The notes under the pieces are model-generated. The model saw only the letters and a list, made by a program, of their open reading frames with translations. It did no database searches and was not told the DNA's origin. From Richelia sp. SL_2_1 (GTDB lineage Bacteria; Cyanobacteriota; Cyanobacteriia; Cyanobacteriales; Nostocaceae), in NCBI GenBank assembly GCA_012033205.1, contig JAAUSO010000008.1, positions 22,578 through 86,577 of the forward strand: DNA of 64,000 nucleotides. Direction: 5' to 3'. Below, piece after piece: positions 29,431 to 38,549 of the stretch. Both the position numbers and the translations under genes were made by a program. Positions within the stretch are counted from its first letter, which is position 1; each line of letters opens with the position of its first letter.

Positions 29431-30006
29431 ATGCCAAACTTTGACTTTTCTGATTATTTCCGAGCCTTTCCTTTTGGGCTAATCATATTTGACTTTCTAT
29501 TTTTATTGGTAGCGATTCCGATAGAAGCATACATTTTGAATAAGAGATTAAAGTTCGATAAAAGAACCAGTGCTTTTTATGCAATCTCCATAAATGTATT
29601 TTCCAATGCGATTGGTTGGATAGTTTTCTTTTTGATAGAGCCAAGTACTTTTTTCAGTAATTATAGATTAGGATTAATAAGTTTTTTACTTTACAATCGC
29701 ATAGAAGATAATATTTATGGCGATATAGTTCTTGCTGCTTTTATCACTTTTTTTGGAACTTTGGTGGTAAAGTTCGGATTGTTAAGATTGTTGATTATCG
29801 CATTAAGCGAACCTGAAGAAAAAAAGACAGAACCAGAACCAGAAGACTCGATTCTTGTGTCAAGAAAAACGCGCCGGGGCAGAAAATCACTTCAAAGTAC
29901 AAGTTTGTTGACTACTACATTAATAGCTAATTCACTCAGCTATAGTGCAATTACCTTGGTTATATTATTTCGTATCTTGGCTCGTACAAATTTAAATTTA
30001 TCGTAA
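29431..30006 (+). CDS. fraC: filament integrity protein FraC
   Basis: Integral membrane protein of the septa between cells, needed with FraD for septal junctions (nanopores) and for keeping filaments intact in Anabaena. The start is set at MPNFDFSDYFRAFPFG, because the track start adds 21 residues of unlikely sequence. This gives 191 residues. Family hallmarks are LLVAIPIEAYILNKRLKFDKRTSAFYAI and several hydrophobic helices. The C-terminal tail after a charged segment (EPEEKKTEPEPED) adds a last hydrophobic helix. It is first of fraC-fraD-fraE. Confidence 0.93.
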   Translation: MPNFDFSDYFRAFPFGLIIFDFLFLLVAIPIEAYILNKRLKFDKRTSAFYAISINVFSNAIGWIVFFLIEPSTFFSNYRLGLISFLLYNRIEDNIYGDIVLAAFITFFGTLVVKFGLLRLLIIALSEPEEKKTEPEPEDSILVSRKTRRGRKSLQSTSLLTTTLIANSLSYSAITLVILFRILARTNLNLS

Positions 30007-30075
30007 TCACCGATAATTAGGCTAAATATCAAAATATTACTTTTTGTGAATGATAGTAATTAATTAGGAGAAAAA

Positions 30076-31170
30076 ATGGGCGTAATTAGGCAGACTTTAG
30101 ATTTACTTGGCTTAACGGTTCTCTTTGATATTTTCAAAGACCTTGTTGAACGTATTAAATATATATTCATCCCACCGAAAGCTTTTTCTTGGCAGACATT
30201 AATTTATTTGAGTGTATTTTCTCTGTTGATGTCATCTTTAGCTAATGGTCCAATTCAAAAGATTATTGCATTTTTTGGTTGGATATTTTTAATTGCTGGG
30301 ACTTCTTGGTATACCACCGATAAACCTTTGTATATACCCGGAACTATTATGCCTGTGGGAGCAGTAATCACAGGAGGTATCGTCAGTATTTTCGCTTTTC
30401 AGCAAGGCGATGAAGTTGTAACTAGAACAATTATTTTTTGGCCAACAATATCCGCTTTTATTACTGCTATTCCGGAGTTTTTTGAAGGAAGTGGTACCGA
30501 TGTTAAAACTCAGCTACCAAAATTAGAAGACCGTGAAAGTTTGATAGTTTTAATTGGTTGCTCTATTTTATTAAGTTGTTGGTTAAATGTTTATGTAGTT
30601 ACAGATAGATGGATCAGCGAATATCCCAGCGCTAAATATCCAGTTCCTGAGAAGGTTGATGACAAGAAAATTACTCAACGCAGTGATTTATTAACGTTTT
30701 TGGAACCTGGAGATAGTATTCCCAAAAATGGGGTTTTAATTTTAGAAAAACTTCAGCAAGCGGTAGAAACAACATTAAGAGGAAAACCTTGGACTGATGT
30801 TGAACGTGTCAACAATGAGAATAAAGGGTGGTTAAATAATGCAAATCAAGAGGTTAAGAAGCTCGGAGAAGATGTAATCAGGATTCATTTAGCTGAATTT
30901 GAAGAAAAAGATTTATGGAGTACTCAAGCAACCGTAGAGAGTCCTGATCCAAAAAATCCAAGTTCTTACATCTTAAATTTATTTAGTGTATGGAATGGTC
31001 CGAGTGCTGTACCCAATGGATATTATCTCCAAAAATCATGTCAAATTGAACCCATTACAGAACCTGTTGACACCTTAAATCCTCAAAATGAAAAAATTAC
31101 TGTTGCAGAAGTCGAGTGTTCACCTAAAATTTCTTACTTTACCGGAAATCCTCCCCAACAAAAGCGATAA
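30076..31170 (+). CDS. fraD: filament integrity protein FraD
   Basis: A septal protein of 364 residues. The N-terminal part has about five membrane segments (LIYLSVFSLLMSSLA, IIAFFGWIFLIAGTSWY, PVGAVITGGIVSIFAF and others). The C-terminal half is soluble and probably extracytoplasmic, with QAVETTLRGKPWTDVERVNNEN. FraD is known as a structural part of septal junctions that let molecules move between vegetative cells and heterocysts. GGAG lies at proper spacing before the ATG. It follows fraC by 69 bp. Confidence 0.93.
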   Translation: MGVIRQTLDLLGLTVLFDIFKDLVERIKYIFIPPKAFSWQTLIYLSVFSLLMSSLANGPIQKIIAFFGWIFLIAGTSWYTTDKPLYIPGTIMPVGAVITGGIVSIFAFQQGDEVVTRTIIFWPTISAFITAIPEFFEGSGTDVKTQLPKLEDRESLIVLIGCSILLSCWLNVYVVTDRWISEYPSAKYPVPEKVDDKKITQRSDLLTFLEPGDSIPKNGVLILEKLQQAVETTLRGKPWTDVERVNNENKGWLNNANQEVKKLGEDVIRIHLAEFEEKDLWSTQATVESPDPKNPSSYILNLFSVWNGPSAVPNGYYLQKSCQIEPITEPVDTLNPQNEKITVAEVECSPKISYFTGNPPQQKR

Positions 31171-31233
31171 ATTGACAATTAGCAATTGATAACTGATAAC
31201 TGATATGTGAAAATGACTAATTCTTGAATTACT

Positions 31234-32013
31234 ATGAATGTTAATCGAATATTTGCGATCGCGAATAATGCTTTCTTGGAAGTAGTGCGCGATCGTATTT
31301 TGTATATTATCGGTTTTTACGCAATTATTTTGACAATTGCAGTTTTTTTTCTACCGGAAATAGCAGCCGCGACTGAAGATAAAATGTTTTTAGACTTGGG
31401 TTTAGCAATAATGAATGTCCTCAGTCTAATTATTGCGGTATTTGTGGGTACAGGATTAATTAACAAAGAAATCGAAAAACGCACGATTTTAATGTTAATT
31501 GCTAAACCCGTCAGTCGAAATGAATTGATTATTGGGAAATATTTCGGCTTATCGGCTGTTTTAGGATTAATTGTCGCTGCAATGAGTGCTATTTATTTGA
31601 TATTTCTACAAGTAAATCATATCAGTTATTCTGCCACAAGTATTATAGTTAATGCTATTTTCCTGATATTACAATTATCTTTAATCAGCGCGATCGCGAT
31701 TACTTTTAGTGTATTTACAGCTTCAATATTAGCAACAGCTTTAACCTTTGCAGTATATTTAATGGGAAATATCACCCAAGATTTACTTAATCTAGCTCGA
31801 ATTAATCAAAATCCCGGTTTGGAAAAAATAACTCAAGGTTTATATTTACTTTTACCAGATTTATCCCGTTTAGATTTGAAAAATGAAGCTGTTTATGGTT
31901 TATCAGCATTACCCGATTCCACAACGCTATTTATAAATGCTGGATACGGTTTGATTTATACCGCAATGCTTTTAGCTTTAGCTTCTGTAATTTTTTCCCA
32001 AAGAGAATTTTAG
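31234..32013 (+). CDS. fraE: FraE, ABC-2 type permease
   Basis: A 259-residue ABC-2 permease with six hydrophobic segments. RIFAIANNAFLEVVRDRILYII at the N-terminus and NKEIEKRTILMLIAKPVSRNELIIGKYFG in the first cytoplasmic loop are typical. In Anabaena, fraE is co-transcribed with fraC and fraD and is needed for filament integrity and diazotrophic growth. Its ATPase partner is not encoded nearby. A HIP1-like GCGATCGCG sequence overlaps the 5' end. Confidence 0.93.
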   Translation: MNVNRIFAIANNAFLEVVRDRILYIIGFYAIILTIAVFFLPEIAAATEDKMFLDLGLAIMNVLSLIIAVFVGTGLINKEIEKRTILMLIAKPVSRNELIIGKYFGLSAVLGLIVAAMSAIYLIFLQVNHISYSATSIIVNAIFLILQLSLISAIAITFSVFTASILATALTFAVYLMGNITQDLLNLARINQNPGLEKITQGLYLLLPDLSRLDLKNEAVYGLSALPDSTTLFINAGYGLIYTAMLLALASVIFSQREF

Positions 32014-32026
32014 AAGAACTATTGGA

Positions 32027-32117
32027 GTTAGTACCAGCGGAATTGTAGAGACGGGGCGTATTGCTACGTCTGTACCAGCGGAATTGTAGAGACGTAGCAT
32101 TGCTACGTCTGTACCGG
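32027..32117. repeat. duplicated 'GTACCAGCGGAATTGTAGAGACG' repeat
   Basis: Two direct copies of a GTACCAGCGGAATTGTAG unit occur, each followed by a palindrome of the GAGACGTAGCA/TGCTACGTCT class. It lies between convergent fraE and the pentapeptide gene and could serve as terminator. Confidence 0.8.
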
Positions 32118-32165
32118 AGTTAGTAATTTGATAAATCACAACTGTCAACTGTCCACTGTCAACTG

Positions 32166-32822
32166 TTAACTAAAACAAAAAATTTGAATTTCTTTGATTC
32201 TACCATCAGGCATAATTGCTTGGTCTAAATTAGCGTTTCTTAAGTTTGTATGTTGCAAATTTGCTTCTCTTAAGTTAGCTTGGGTTAAATTAGCCCAAGC
32301 GAGATCGGCATTAGTTAGATCAGCTTGATTCAAATTTGCTTCTAATAAATTGGCACCACATAATCTGGCATTTTGAAGATTAGCTTTAAACAAATTCGCT
32401 TCAATCAAAGATGCTTCGATTAATTGAACTTGACTTAAGTTAGCTTTTTGTAAATCTGTATCGCACAAAGAAGCTTCTCGTAAATTGCTACCAGATAAAT
32501 TTGCACCTGAAAAAATTGCACCACATAAAGAAGCTTGTCTGAAATCTACATTAGTTAAATTAGCTTCACGAAAAGATGCTTCATGCATATAAGTTTCTCG
32601 CAAACAAGCTTGAGTTAAATTTGCATGATCTAATTTAGCTTTCTTGAGAATTGCTCCGCTGAAATTAGCATTACGTAAATCTGCTCCTGTCAAATTGACT
32701 CCGCTTAAATCAACTTCTCTTAAATCGATTCCACGTAAATCGTATCCGCTAAAGTCTCTTTGTCCAAAACTATCGGTAATTTGACTTAATACGAATTCCT
32801 GTTTGTCAGCACGATTATCCAT
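32166..32822 (-). CDS. pentapeptide repeat protein
   Basis: A 218-residue protein made almost wholly of A(D/N)LxX repeats from about residue 28 to 205 (for example LTGADLRNANFSGAIL). This predicts a right-handed quadrilateral beta helix of about 35 units. A short N-terminal head (QEFVLSQITDSFGQRDFSG) precedes it. Such proteins are abundant in cyanobacteria; some mimic DNA to inhibit gyrase and most have no known role. No export signal is visible, so it is probably cytoplasmic. Confidence 0.93.
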   Translation of the reverse strand: MDNRADKQEFVLSQITDSFGQRDFSGYDLRGIDLREVDLSGVNLTGADLRNANFSGAILKKAKLDHANLTQACLRETYMHEASFREANLTNVDFRQASLCGAIFSGANLSGSNLREASLCDTDLQKANLSQVQLIEASLIEANLFKANLQNARLCGANLLEANLNQADLTNADLAWANLTQANLREANLQHTNLRNANLDQAIMPDGRIKEIQIFCFS

Positions 32823-33309
32823 AATATTTTCCTTTGAGTGTAAAATTTGTTAAATCGCCATCCTGACAATTACTGTATTTCGAGGTTACACCCTAAAACC
32901 AAAATATTAGAATAATCAATTCTAAATTTTTGTCAAAAACAATCATAAAAAAATCTGCAACAATTGAAAATAGCTGTTTTATAGTTAAATCATTTGTCAA
33001 AGCATCCTGATAAAATCACCAAAACCTGATAGCTTTCATATATATAAATATCAAAAGTCATCATATTCTGACTGCTGATTTTCATTTGCGTATCGCGCTG
33101 TACCTCTTTACCATTTAGATTAAAAACTTTGCGTACCTCCGCGCCTTCCCTCAGTGTCACTCTGCGTTAAAAAAAAACAAAAACTTCAAATTCAAAATAT
33201 AATTTAAGCTTAATATTTTATTAACCAAAATGTAAAAAATAACTTGTATGATAGTTTATTTAAATATTTTAATTCAACAGAGCTAAAGCCCCCCAAAAAA
33301 AATCAAAAA
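32823..33309. other. 487-bp non-coding spacer
   Basis: An AT-rich stretch between two minus-strand genes. A 'gcgtacctccgcgccttccctcag' segment near 33130 resembles a dispersed intergenic repeat also seen, in the other orientation, near 42140-42180. No gene is supported. Confidence 0.55.
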
Positions 33310-34212
33310 TTAACTATCTTCACCCCAAGTTTTTAACTGGAAATAAACCAACACCATTGCGATCGCGAGTAGTACAGTTGCGGCTGCGGCTGCATAACCG
33401 AAATCAAACTGACCGAAAGCTTCTTGATAAATATAATAAACCAGTAAATTTGTAGAATTGAGAGGACCACCACCAGTAATTACATAAACCTGCTCAAAAC
33501 TGCGTAAAGTAAAAATCACAGTGGTTATCGTTGTAAATATCAAAGTCGGTCGTAATCCCGGTAAAGTTACGTACAAAAATTGTTCCCAATTGTTAGCGCC
33601 ATCAAGTTCTGCTGCTTCATAACGACTAACTGGAATAGCTTGTAAACCAGCTAAAAACACCACCATATTGAAACCAAGCTGTTTCCAAATACTTAATAAA
33701 ATTATCACAGGCATTGCCCATACAGTACTGCTCAACCAAGGAATAGGTTCAATACCAATACCCGAAAGAACTGCATTCACCGGACCTTCATTTTGAAATA
33801 GCCAGCGAAATCCCAAACCAGCAGCGACTAAAGAAACAATTGAAGGTAAAAAATAAGCAGTTCGTAAAAATCCCCGCAAAATGATATTTCGATTTAATAG
33901 TACAGCTAATCCTAAAGGAATAATAATACTAGGTATTACCGTAGCGACCGTGAAATAAAGAGTATTCCACATTACTTGATAAAAATCAGGATTAAGTATT
34001 AAACGTAGATAATTTTTTAACCCCACCCAAGTCATACCTTCTTTAGTAAAACTACCATTGGTAAAGCTGAGGTAAAATAAATAGCCGATTGGTCCAATGA
34101 CAAAGACAAACAGTAGTATAAGTGCGGGAGCGAGAAAAAACCAAGCTGCAAAGGTTTCGTTGTCTAGTAGATTTTTGAAAGAAGATTGGGAAATTTTAGG
34201 ATTTTTCTGCAT
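33310..34212 (-). CDS. sugar ABC transporter permease (MalF/UgpA-like)
   Basis: A 300-residue binding-protein-dependent permease with six transmembrane segments (AWFFLAPALILLFVFVIGPIGYLFYLS first). The EAA loop AAELDGANNWEQFLYVTLPGLRPT is near residue 205 and interacts with the ATPase. It should import a sugar or glycerol derivative with a binding protein, a second permease and an ATPase. None of these is adjacent, so the transporter is completed elsewhere or the locus is a remnant. Confidence 0.93.
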   Translation of the reverse strand: MQKNPKISQSSFKNLLDNETFAAWFFLAPALILLFVFVIGPIGYLFYLSFTNGSFTKEGMTWVGLKNYLRLILNPDFYQVMWNTLYFTVATVIPSIIIPLGLAVLLNRNIILRGFLRTAYFLPSIVSLVAAGLGFRWLFQNEGPVNAVLSGIGIEPIPWLSSTVWAMPVIILLSIWKQLGFNMVVFLAGLQAIPVSRYEAAELDGANNWEQFLYVTLPGLRPTLIFTTITTVIFTLRSFEQVYVITGGGPLNSTNLLVYYIYQEAFGQFDFGYAAAAATVLLAIAMVLVYFQLKTWGEDS

Positions 34213-34278
34213 AGAATGCGATCATAGAAGCGGGTAAAGGTATTTTACCTAAGTAGGTGTCGCTAGTCGATTTTGTAT

Positions 34279-34436
34279 TTACGGTAGCAAAGTTTTCAGC
34301 AAAAATTGTAGTTGCGTTGGTGCATGAGTAGTAATAACCTGCATCCCGAAACGTCTCCACAACAAAGCTTCAAGCAATGTCGCTTTTCCCCCCTGCGAGA
34401 ATGTTAGTATTTGAATTACATTACCAAACAGTATTG
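34279..34436 (-). pseudogene. possible 3' remnant of a gene
   Basis: A stop-to-stop frame of about 50 codons on the minus strand reads SILFGNVIQILTFSQGGKAT, then LLEALLWRRFGMQVITTHAP, to a stop. The composition is protein-like and there is no start codon, so it looks like the C-terminal end of a lost gene. I cannot name the family. It sits immediately upstream of the orphan permease and of HicBA, whose insertion may have removed the rest. Confidence 0.3.
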
Positions 34437-34452
34437 ATCAATTACTATTACT

Positions 34453-34677
34453 ATGGCTAACCCGCAAACTGAATCCAAACGCAAAGTACTTCTATATCCT
34501 GGTGAGGATGGATACTTTATCGTGGAAGTACCCAGCTTGTCAGGATGCATTAGTCAGGGAAAAACTCGTGAAGAAGCTTTAGCCAACATTGAAGAAGCGA
34601 TCGCTCTTTATATCGAAGTATTGCAAAACCGAGGTGAACCCATTCCAAATGATACGGTTGAGGTGGTTTTGGTATGA
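34453..34677 (+). CDS. hicB: HicB-type antitoxin
   Basis: A 74-residue protein of the HicB partial-RNase-H fold: KVLLYPGEDGYFIVEVPSLSGCISQGKT, then EALANIEEAIALYIEVL. It should bind HicA and repress the operon. The last bases overlap the hicA start by 4 bp (ATGA), which indicates coupling. The antitoxin-first order is common for this subtype. Confidence 0.88.
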   Translation: MANPQTESKRKVLLYPGEDGYFIVEVPSLSGCISQGKTREEALANIEEAIALYIEVLQNRGEPIPNDTVEVVLV

Positions 34678-34895
34678 GTAAGTTACCTGTTATTTCAGGT
34701 GCAGACTGTGTTAAAGCACTTGAGCAGATAGGCTTTGCTGTAGACCGTCAGCGCGGAAGTCACATAATTTTAGTGCGTGAAGAACCTAGAACCACAGTCT
34801 CAGTACCAGATCATAAAGAACTCGATCGAGGCACTTTGCGTGCAATTATTCGGCAAATTGACTTGAGTGTTGACGAATTCATTGAACTTTTATAA
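34674..34895 (+). CDS. hicA: HicA-type mRNA interferase toxin
   Basis: A 73-residue double-stranded-RNA-binding fold toxin. It carries the catalytic histidine in RQRGSHIILVREE and the downstream VPDHKELDRGTLRAIIRQI segment. It cleaves mRNA when not bound by HicB. Both genes look intact, so the pair may be active. The pair is small and mobile as a class; a gene remnant sits next to it. Confidence 0.9.
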   Translation: MSKLPVISGADCVKALEQIGFAVDRQRGSHIILVREEPRTTVSVPDHKELDRGTLRAIIRQIDLSVDEFIELL

Positions 34896-35004
34896 GTAAT
34901 TAGAAGTAATTAGACAAAATTAATAGAAGACGGAAAAATACGGAATAGGCAAAAAAAGAATTAAGATTTTACCTGTTACCAATTTTTGAAAATTTTACAA
35001 AAAT

Positions 35005-35649
35005 ATGAATTCTCTCTCCCCAAGTTTGGTATCTCCCGATGTCCCCACACAGTCACAGATATCAAAACCTTTAAAATTGGGAATAATGGCTTCTGGTAAT
35101 GGAAGTAATTTTGCAGCAGTTGCCCAAGCCATTCAAAAAGGACAATTAAACGCTCAAATTCAAGTTTTAATTTACAATAATCCGGATGCTTATGCAGCAG
35201 TACGTGCCTCGAAGTGGAATATTCCCGCCATACTCATCAATCATCGCGACTACAAGCACCGAGAAGAGTTAGATCAGCAAATTGTCCAAACATTGCATAA
35301 ACATGACGTGGAATGGGTAATTATGGCTGGCTGGATGCGGTTGGTAACTCAAACATTGATCGATGCATTTCCTGACAAAATAATAAATATTCATCCCAGC
35401 TTATTACCCAGCTTTAAAGGAGTAAATGCAATCGAACAAGCAATAGAGGCTGGAGTCAAGATTACGGGCTGTACAGTGCATCTCGTGTCCTTGGAGATGG
35501 ATAGCGGTAAAATTATCATGCAAGCAGCCGTACCAGTGCTACCTGACGACAATCCCGATACACTCCATAGCAGAATTCAAGTACAAGAACATCGGATTTT
35601 ACCTTTAGCGATTAGTTTCGCAGCCAAGGAGTTGGGAGTTAGGAGTTAG
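35005..35649 (+). CDS. purN: phosphoribosylglycinamide formyltransferase
   Basis: Transfers a formyl group from 10-formyl-THF to GAR in purine synthesis. The 214-residue protein contains LGIMASGNGSNFAAV (phosphate loop), VEWVIMAGWMRLV, and the catalytic block INIHPSLLPSFKGVNAIEQA. TGCTVHLVSLEMDSGKIIMQ follows, with the conserved His and Asp. The first 25 residues are a variable extension. The stop lies within the tandem repeat that follows. Confidence 0.95.
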   Translation: MNSLSPSLVSPDVPTQSQISKPLKLGIMASGNGSNFAAVAQAIQKGQLNAQIQVLIYNNPDAYAAVRASKWNIPAILINHRDYKHREELDQQIVQTLHKHDVEWVIMAGWMRLVTQTLIDAFPDKIINIHPSLLPSFKGVNAIEQAIEAGVKITGCTVHLVSLEMDSGKIIMQAAVPVLPDDNPDTLHSRIQVQEHRILPLAISFAAKELGVRS

Positions 35650-35728
35650 GAGTTAGGAGTTAGGAGTTATTATACCTTTGACCTTTGACCTTTGACCTTT
35701 GACCTTTGACCTTTGACCTTTGACCTGT
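35638..35728. repeat. GAGTTAG and CTTTGAC heptamer tandem repeats
   Basis: Four or more copies of GAGTTAG are followed by about seven copies of CTTTGAC. The first block begins inside the last codons of purN (ELGVRS), so repeat expansion appears to have shaped the C-terminus of that protein. Confidence 0.92.
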
Positions 35729-35825
35729 TCTCTATACCCAATATTTAATTACAAATTATCCTATTTTTGCTATGGGGGGGTACAATAAATGCCGATTGTC
35801 TTCCCATCATATAGTAGAAAATGTC

Positions 35826-36383
35826 ATGATTTCGAGTAACGACTTTCGCTCTGGTGTTTCAATTGTAATAGATGGTTCGGTATGGCGAGTGGTAGAATTC
35901 CTCCACGTTAAGCCAGGTAAAGGTTCTGCTTTTGTGCGGACGAAACTAAAAAGTGTGACGAGTGGTAATACTGTAGAAAAAACCTTCCGCGCTGGAGAAA
36001 CGGTACCTCAAGCTACTTTGGAAAAAAGTACTATGCAGCATACCTATAAAGAAGGAGATGATTTCGTCTTCATGGATATGGAAACTTATGAAGAAAGTCG
36101 TTTAACTTCCCAACAAATCGGCGATCGCGTTAAATATATGTCAGAAGGTATGGAAGTGAATGTGGTTCGCTGGAATGAGCAAGTACTAGAGGTGGAATTA
36201 CCCAATTCTGTAGTGCTGGAAGTTATAGAAACCGATCCTGGTGTCAAAGGTGATACCGCAACAGGAGGCAGTAAACCAGCAAAGCTGTCAACTGGAGCCT
36301 CTATTATGGTTCCGTTGTTTATTTCTCAAGGAGAACGTATCCGTATTGATACCCGTGATGATAAATATTTAGGTAGGGAATAA
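35826..36383 (+). CDS. efp: translation elongation factor P
   Basis: EF-P relieves ribosome stalling at polyproline stretches. The start is placed at [11 protein letters not shown], giving 185 residues, the standard size; the track start adds 18 residues. The three OB-like domains are visible, with the modification loop [15 protein letters not shown] (residue K in PGKG), and the C-terminal ITVPLFI-like end reads [18 protein letters not shown]. It is followed by accB, a gene pair common in cyanobacteria. Confidence 0.97.
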   Translation: MISSNDFRSGVSIVIDGSVWRVVEFLHVKPGKGSAFVRTKLKSVTSGNTVEKTFRAGETVPQATLEKSTMQHTYKEGDDFVFMDMETYEESRLTSQQIGDRVKYMSEGMEVNVVRWNEQVLEVELPNSVVLEVIETDPGVKGDTATGGSKPAKLSTGASIMVPLFISQGERIRIDTRDDKYLGRE

Positions 36384-36518
36384 CTACAACTTCAATTTAT
36401 TTTTGGAAAAAACGGCGTTGTCATCTTACTGTGGGGGGATATCTATCCCTACCATTTTCAAAAAATCTCATATATCCATTGATTATCTATAAACTGATTC
36501 TATGAGGACATTTTAGCT

Positions 36519-37016
36519 GTGTCATTAGACTTTAACGAAATCCGTCAACTTTTAGCGACTATTGCCCAAACGGATATTTCAGAAGTAAATCTTAAAAGCG
36601 AAAATTTTGAATTAACGGTACGTAGGGGTGCTATTCATCCCCATCCAATACCATCAGAAGTAGTTGCAGTACCATCAGTGCCAATCAACATTCCAGCCCC
36701 TGACTTGTCGCTGACAGTAGAAAAACCTGGCAATGGAGGACATAATCCCCCTAGCTCTACAGCTAAAGATTCCAAACTAGTAGAAGTTCATTCGCCGATG
36801 GTAGGAACCTTTTACCGCGCTCCCGCACCGGGAGAATCGGCATTTGTAGAAGTTGGCGATCGCATTCGTCGTGGTGATACAGTATGTATCATTGAAGCCA
36901 TGAAATTGATGAATGAAATTGAGGCGGATTTATCGGGTCAAGTGATGGAAATTTTGGTAGAAAATGGTTCTCCTGTAGAATATGGTCAAGCTTTAATGCG
37001 AATTAACCCCGATTAA
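36519..37016 (+). CDS. accB: biotin carboxyl carrier protein of acetyl-CoA carboxylase
   Basis: A 165-residue BCCP that carries biotin between the carboxylase and transferase parts of ACC in fatty acid synthesis. The N-terminal part ([21 protein letters not shown]) is followed by a Pro-rich linker. The biotinyl domain spans about residues 88-165, with [12 protein letters not shown] holding the biotinylated Lys. The start is GTG with GAGGAC about 10 bp upstream. The last residues ALMRINPD match the family end. Confidence 0.96.
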   Translation: MSLDFNEIRQLLATIAQTDISEVNLKSENFELTVRRGAIHPHPIPSEVVAVPSVPINIPAPDLSLTVEKPGNGGHNPPSSTAKDSKLVEVHSPMVGTFYRAPAPGESAFVEVGDRIRRGDTVCIIEAMKLMNEIEADLSGQVMEILVENGSPVEYGQALMRINPD

Positions 37017-37084
37017 GTATTAATCTATATAACGAATGTGTAATTGTAAAAAAAGTTAGTCACCTTAGCGGCGGGTTAATACTG

Positions 37085-37429
37085 ATGAAACAAATGTTGC
37101 CTATACCCTCAGATGTGATGCAACAAGTAGCTGAATACTTCAGTCTATTGAGTGAACCAATGCGTCTACGATTATTGCATCTGCTTCGATATGAAGAAAA
37201 ATGTGTACAGGAATTGGTAGAAGCAACCCATACTTCTCAGGCTAATGTATCAAAACACCTCAAGGTAATGTGGCAAGCGGGAATTCTCAGCCGCCGCAGT
37301 GAAGGAACTTGTGCCTATTACCGAGTGGAAGACCAAATGATTTTCGAGTTGTGTAACCAAGTTTGCGAACGTCTTGCTAACAGGTTAGAACAACAAGCTC
37401 GTAGTTTTCGGATTCTAAACGGTAGATGA
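37085..37429 (+). CDS. ArsR/SmtB family transcriptional regulator
   Basis: A 114-residue winged-helix repressor-type protein. The recognition helix is in TSQANVSKHLKVMWQAGILSRR. A cysteine is present in EEKCVQEL, near the position of the alpha-3 metal or redox sites, and two more in ELCNQVCERL. The typical His/Asp alpha-5 metal site is not obvious. It may sense redox or arsenic-like metals through cysteines, or have lost sensing. Targets are unknown, since the next gene is convergent. Confidence 0.9.
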   Translation: MKQMLPIPSDVMQQVAEYFSLLSEPMRLRLLHLLRYEEKCVQELVEATHTSQANVSKHLKVMWQAGILSRRSEGTCAYYRVEDQMIFELCNQVCERLANRLEQQARSFRILNGR

Positions 37430-37441
37430 TTCAACAGTTAT

Positions 37442-37467
37442 CAGTTAACCGTGATCACGGTTAACTG
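37442..37467. promoter_or_regulatory. 26-bp perfect palindrome between convergent genes
   Basis: CAGTTAACCGTGA and its exact complement meet at GTGATCAC without a spacer. It lies between the 3' ends of the ArsR gene and the GerMN gene. TTAACTG heptamers continue on the right side. It could be a bidirectional terminator or a protein site, or just a product of inverted tandem repeats. Confidence 0.7.
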
Positions 37468-37494
37468 TTAACTGTTAACTGTTAACTGATTTAA

Positions 37495-38121
37495 TTAAAG
37501 CTCAAAGTTTTTCTGGTAATTGTCACGAGTCAGTGGCTGTTGTAATTCTAAGCCTTCACCACCAAGTACTTCAATTTGTTGTCCGTCCAATTCCAGGTAG
37601 ACTTTAGCGTTGGGATTTAAAGCTGTAGCAGTATATACAACTTGTCCGACACGACCTATCATGGAAGTGCTACCACCACCAAATTGAAAATCGGATGACA
37701 AGTTAACTCGAACTTCGTCTCCTTGAGCTTTCATACCCAAGAGTTTGGTTCCTTCAGGTATTGTAGAAGAACCACTTCCTTCTGTTGGTCCAGTTAATAA
37801 ACGTTGGAATGATGCTTCTAAAAACTCTGAAGGATTATTAACATCTGCTTGGACTTGAATGCTTTGAGGTACTAATTCAAAATTGTTACCATCTTGACTT
37901 TCTTGAATCCAATAAACTGTAGCAGTTTTTTCGTTAGTAGCTTTTGGAGTTTCTACTGGATTTTTTGGTTGCTCAATTACAATCGGGGGATTTGGATTTG
38001 AAGTGTCGCTAGGATTATTGATTGTAAAATAACCCACAACACCAGCAACTGCAACAGCCGCAGTTGTAATAGTTGCCGCGATACCGGAAGAAATACGATT
38101 ATTTTTTGGTTGCTCTGTCAT
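37495..38121 (-). CDS. GerMN domain protein
   Basis: A 208-residue protein with an N-terminal membrane anchor (SSGIAATITTAAVAVAGVVGYF) and a Pro-rich linker. A GerMN domain (about residues 65-195) contains VYWIQESQDGNNFELVP, LTGPTEGSGSSTIPEGTKLLG and VRVNLSSDFQFGGGSTSM. GerMN domains occur in spore germination GerM and in cyanobacterial envelope proteins. The likely location is the periplasm; the function is unknown. Confidence 0.88.
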   Translation of the reverse strand: MTEQPKNNRISSGIAATITTAAVAVAGVVGYFTINNPSDTSNPNPPIVIEQPKNPVETPKATNEKTATVYWIQESQDGNNFELVPQSIQVQADVNNPSEFLEASFQRLLTGPTEGSGSSTIPEGTKLLGMKAQGDEVRVNLSSDFQFGGGSTSMIGRVGQVVYTATALNPNAKVYLELDGQQIEVLGGEGLELQQPLTRDNYQKNFEL

Positions 38122-38378
38122 CTGATACCTTCTATATTAGCTGCGATAGTACCCGTATCTGTGTGAGGGGCTTGGTAGATAACACTGAATGTTCTTTATA
38201 TAACGGTTTAATTTGCACGAAAGCCGCAAGTTTTGGTTTGGACGGTCTGATAATATAATTGTAGAATTCTGATTAGAAGTCCGTCACGTTCTTTCCTGAT
38301 ATAAATCCAGTGTTTGATTAAGGTTTTTTTCTATTCCTTCAACAAATTATGATGCAACTTGTTCCTCATTTACAGTTA

Positions 38379-38549
38379 CTAAGATTTCAATTCACTTAAT
38401 TTGTCTAACTTTGTTGCGGCTTGACTTCCATCTCTACTTTTATTAACAAAGGTTTTGACTCCTTTTCCGAACGTAATGTTATTTATCGCAGCGGAAATAT
38501 TGGCACGATGAGTAACGGTTAACAAGATATCTACTCCATCAAATCTCAT
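38379..38549 (-). CDS. 56-aa small protein overlapping the proS stop
   Basis: Its ATG overlaps the proS stop codon as ATGA, the classic coupling arrangement. The sequence [20 protein letters not shown] continues to a basic, Lys-rich C-terminus (DKLSELKS). I recognise no family. The overlap and the protein-like composition favour a real gene. A chance ORF cannot be excluded, because it is below the track cut-off. Confidence 0.4.
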   Translation of the reverse strand: MRFDGVDILLTVTHRANISAAINNITFGKGVKTFVNKSRDGSQAATKLDKLSELKS

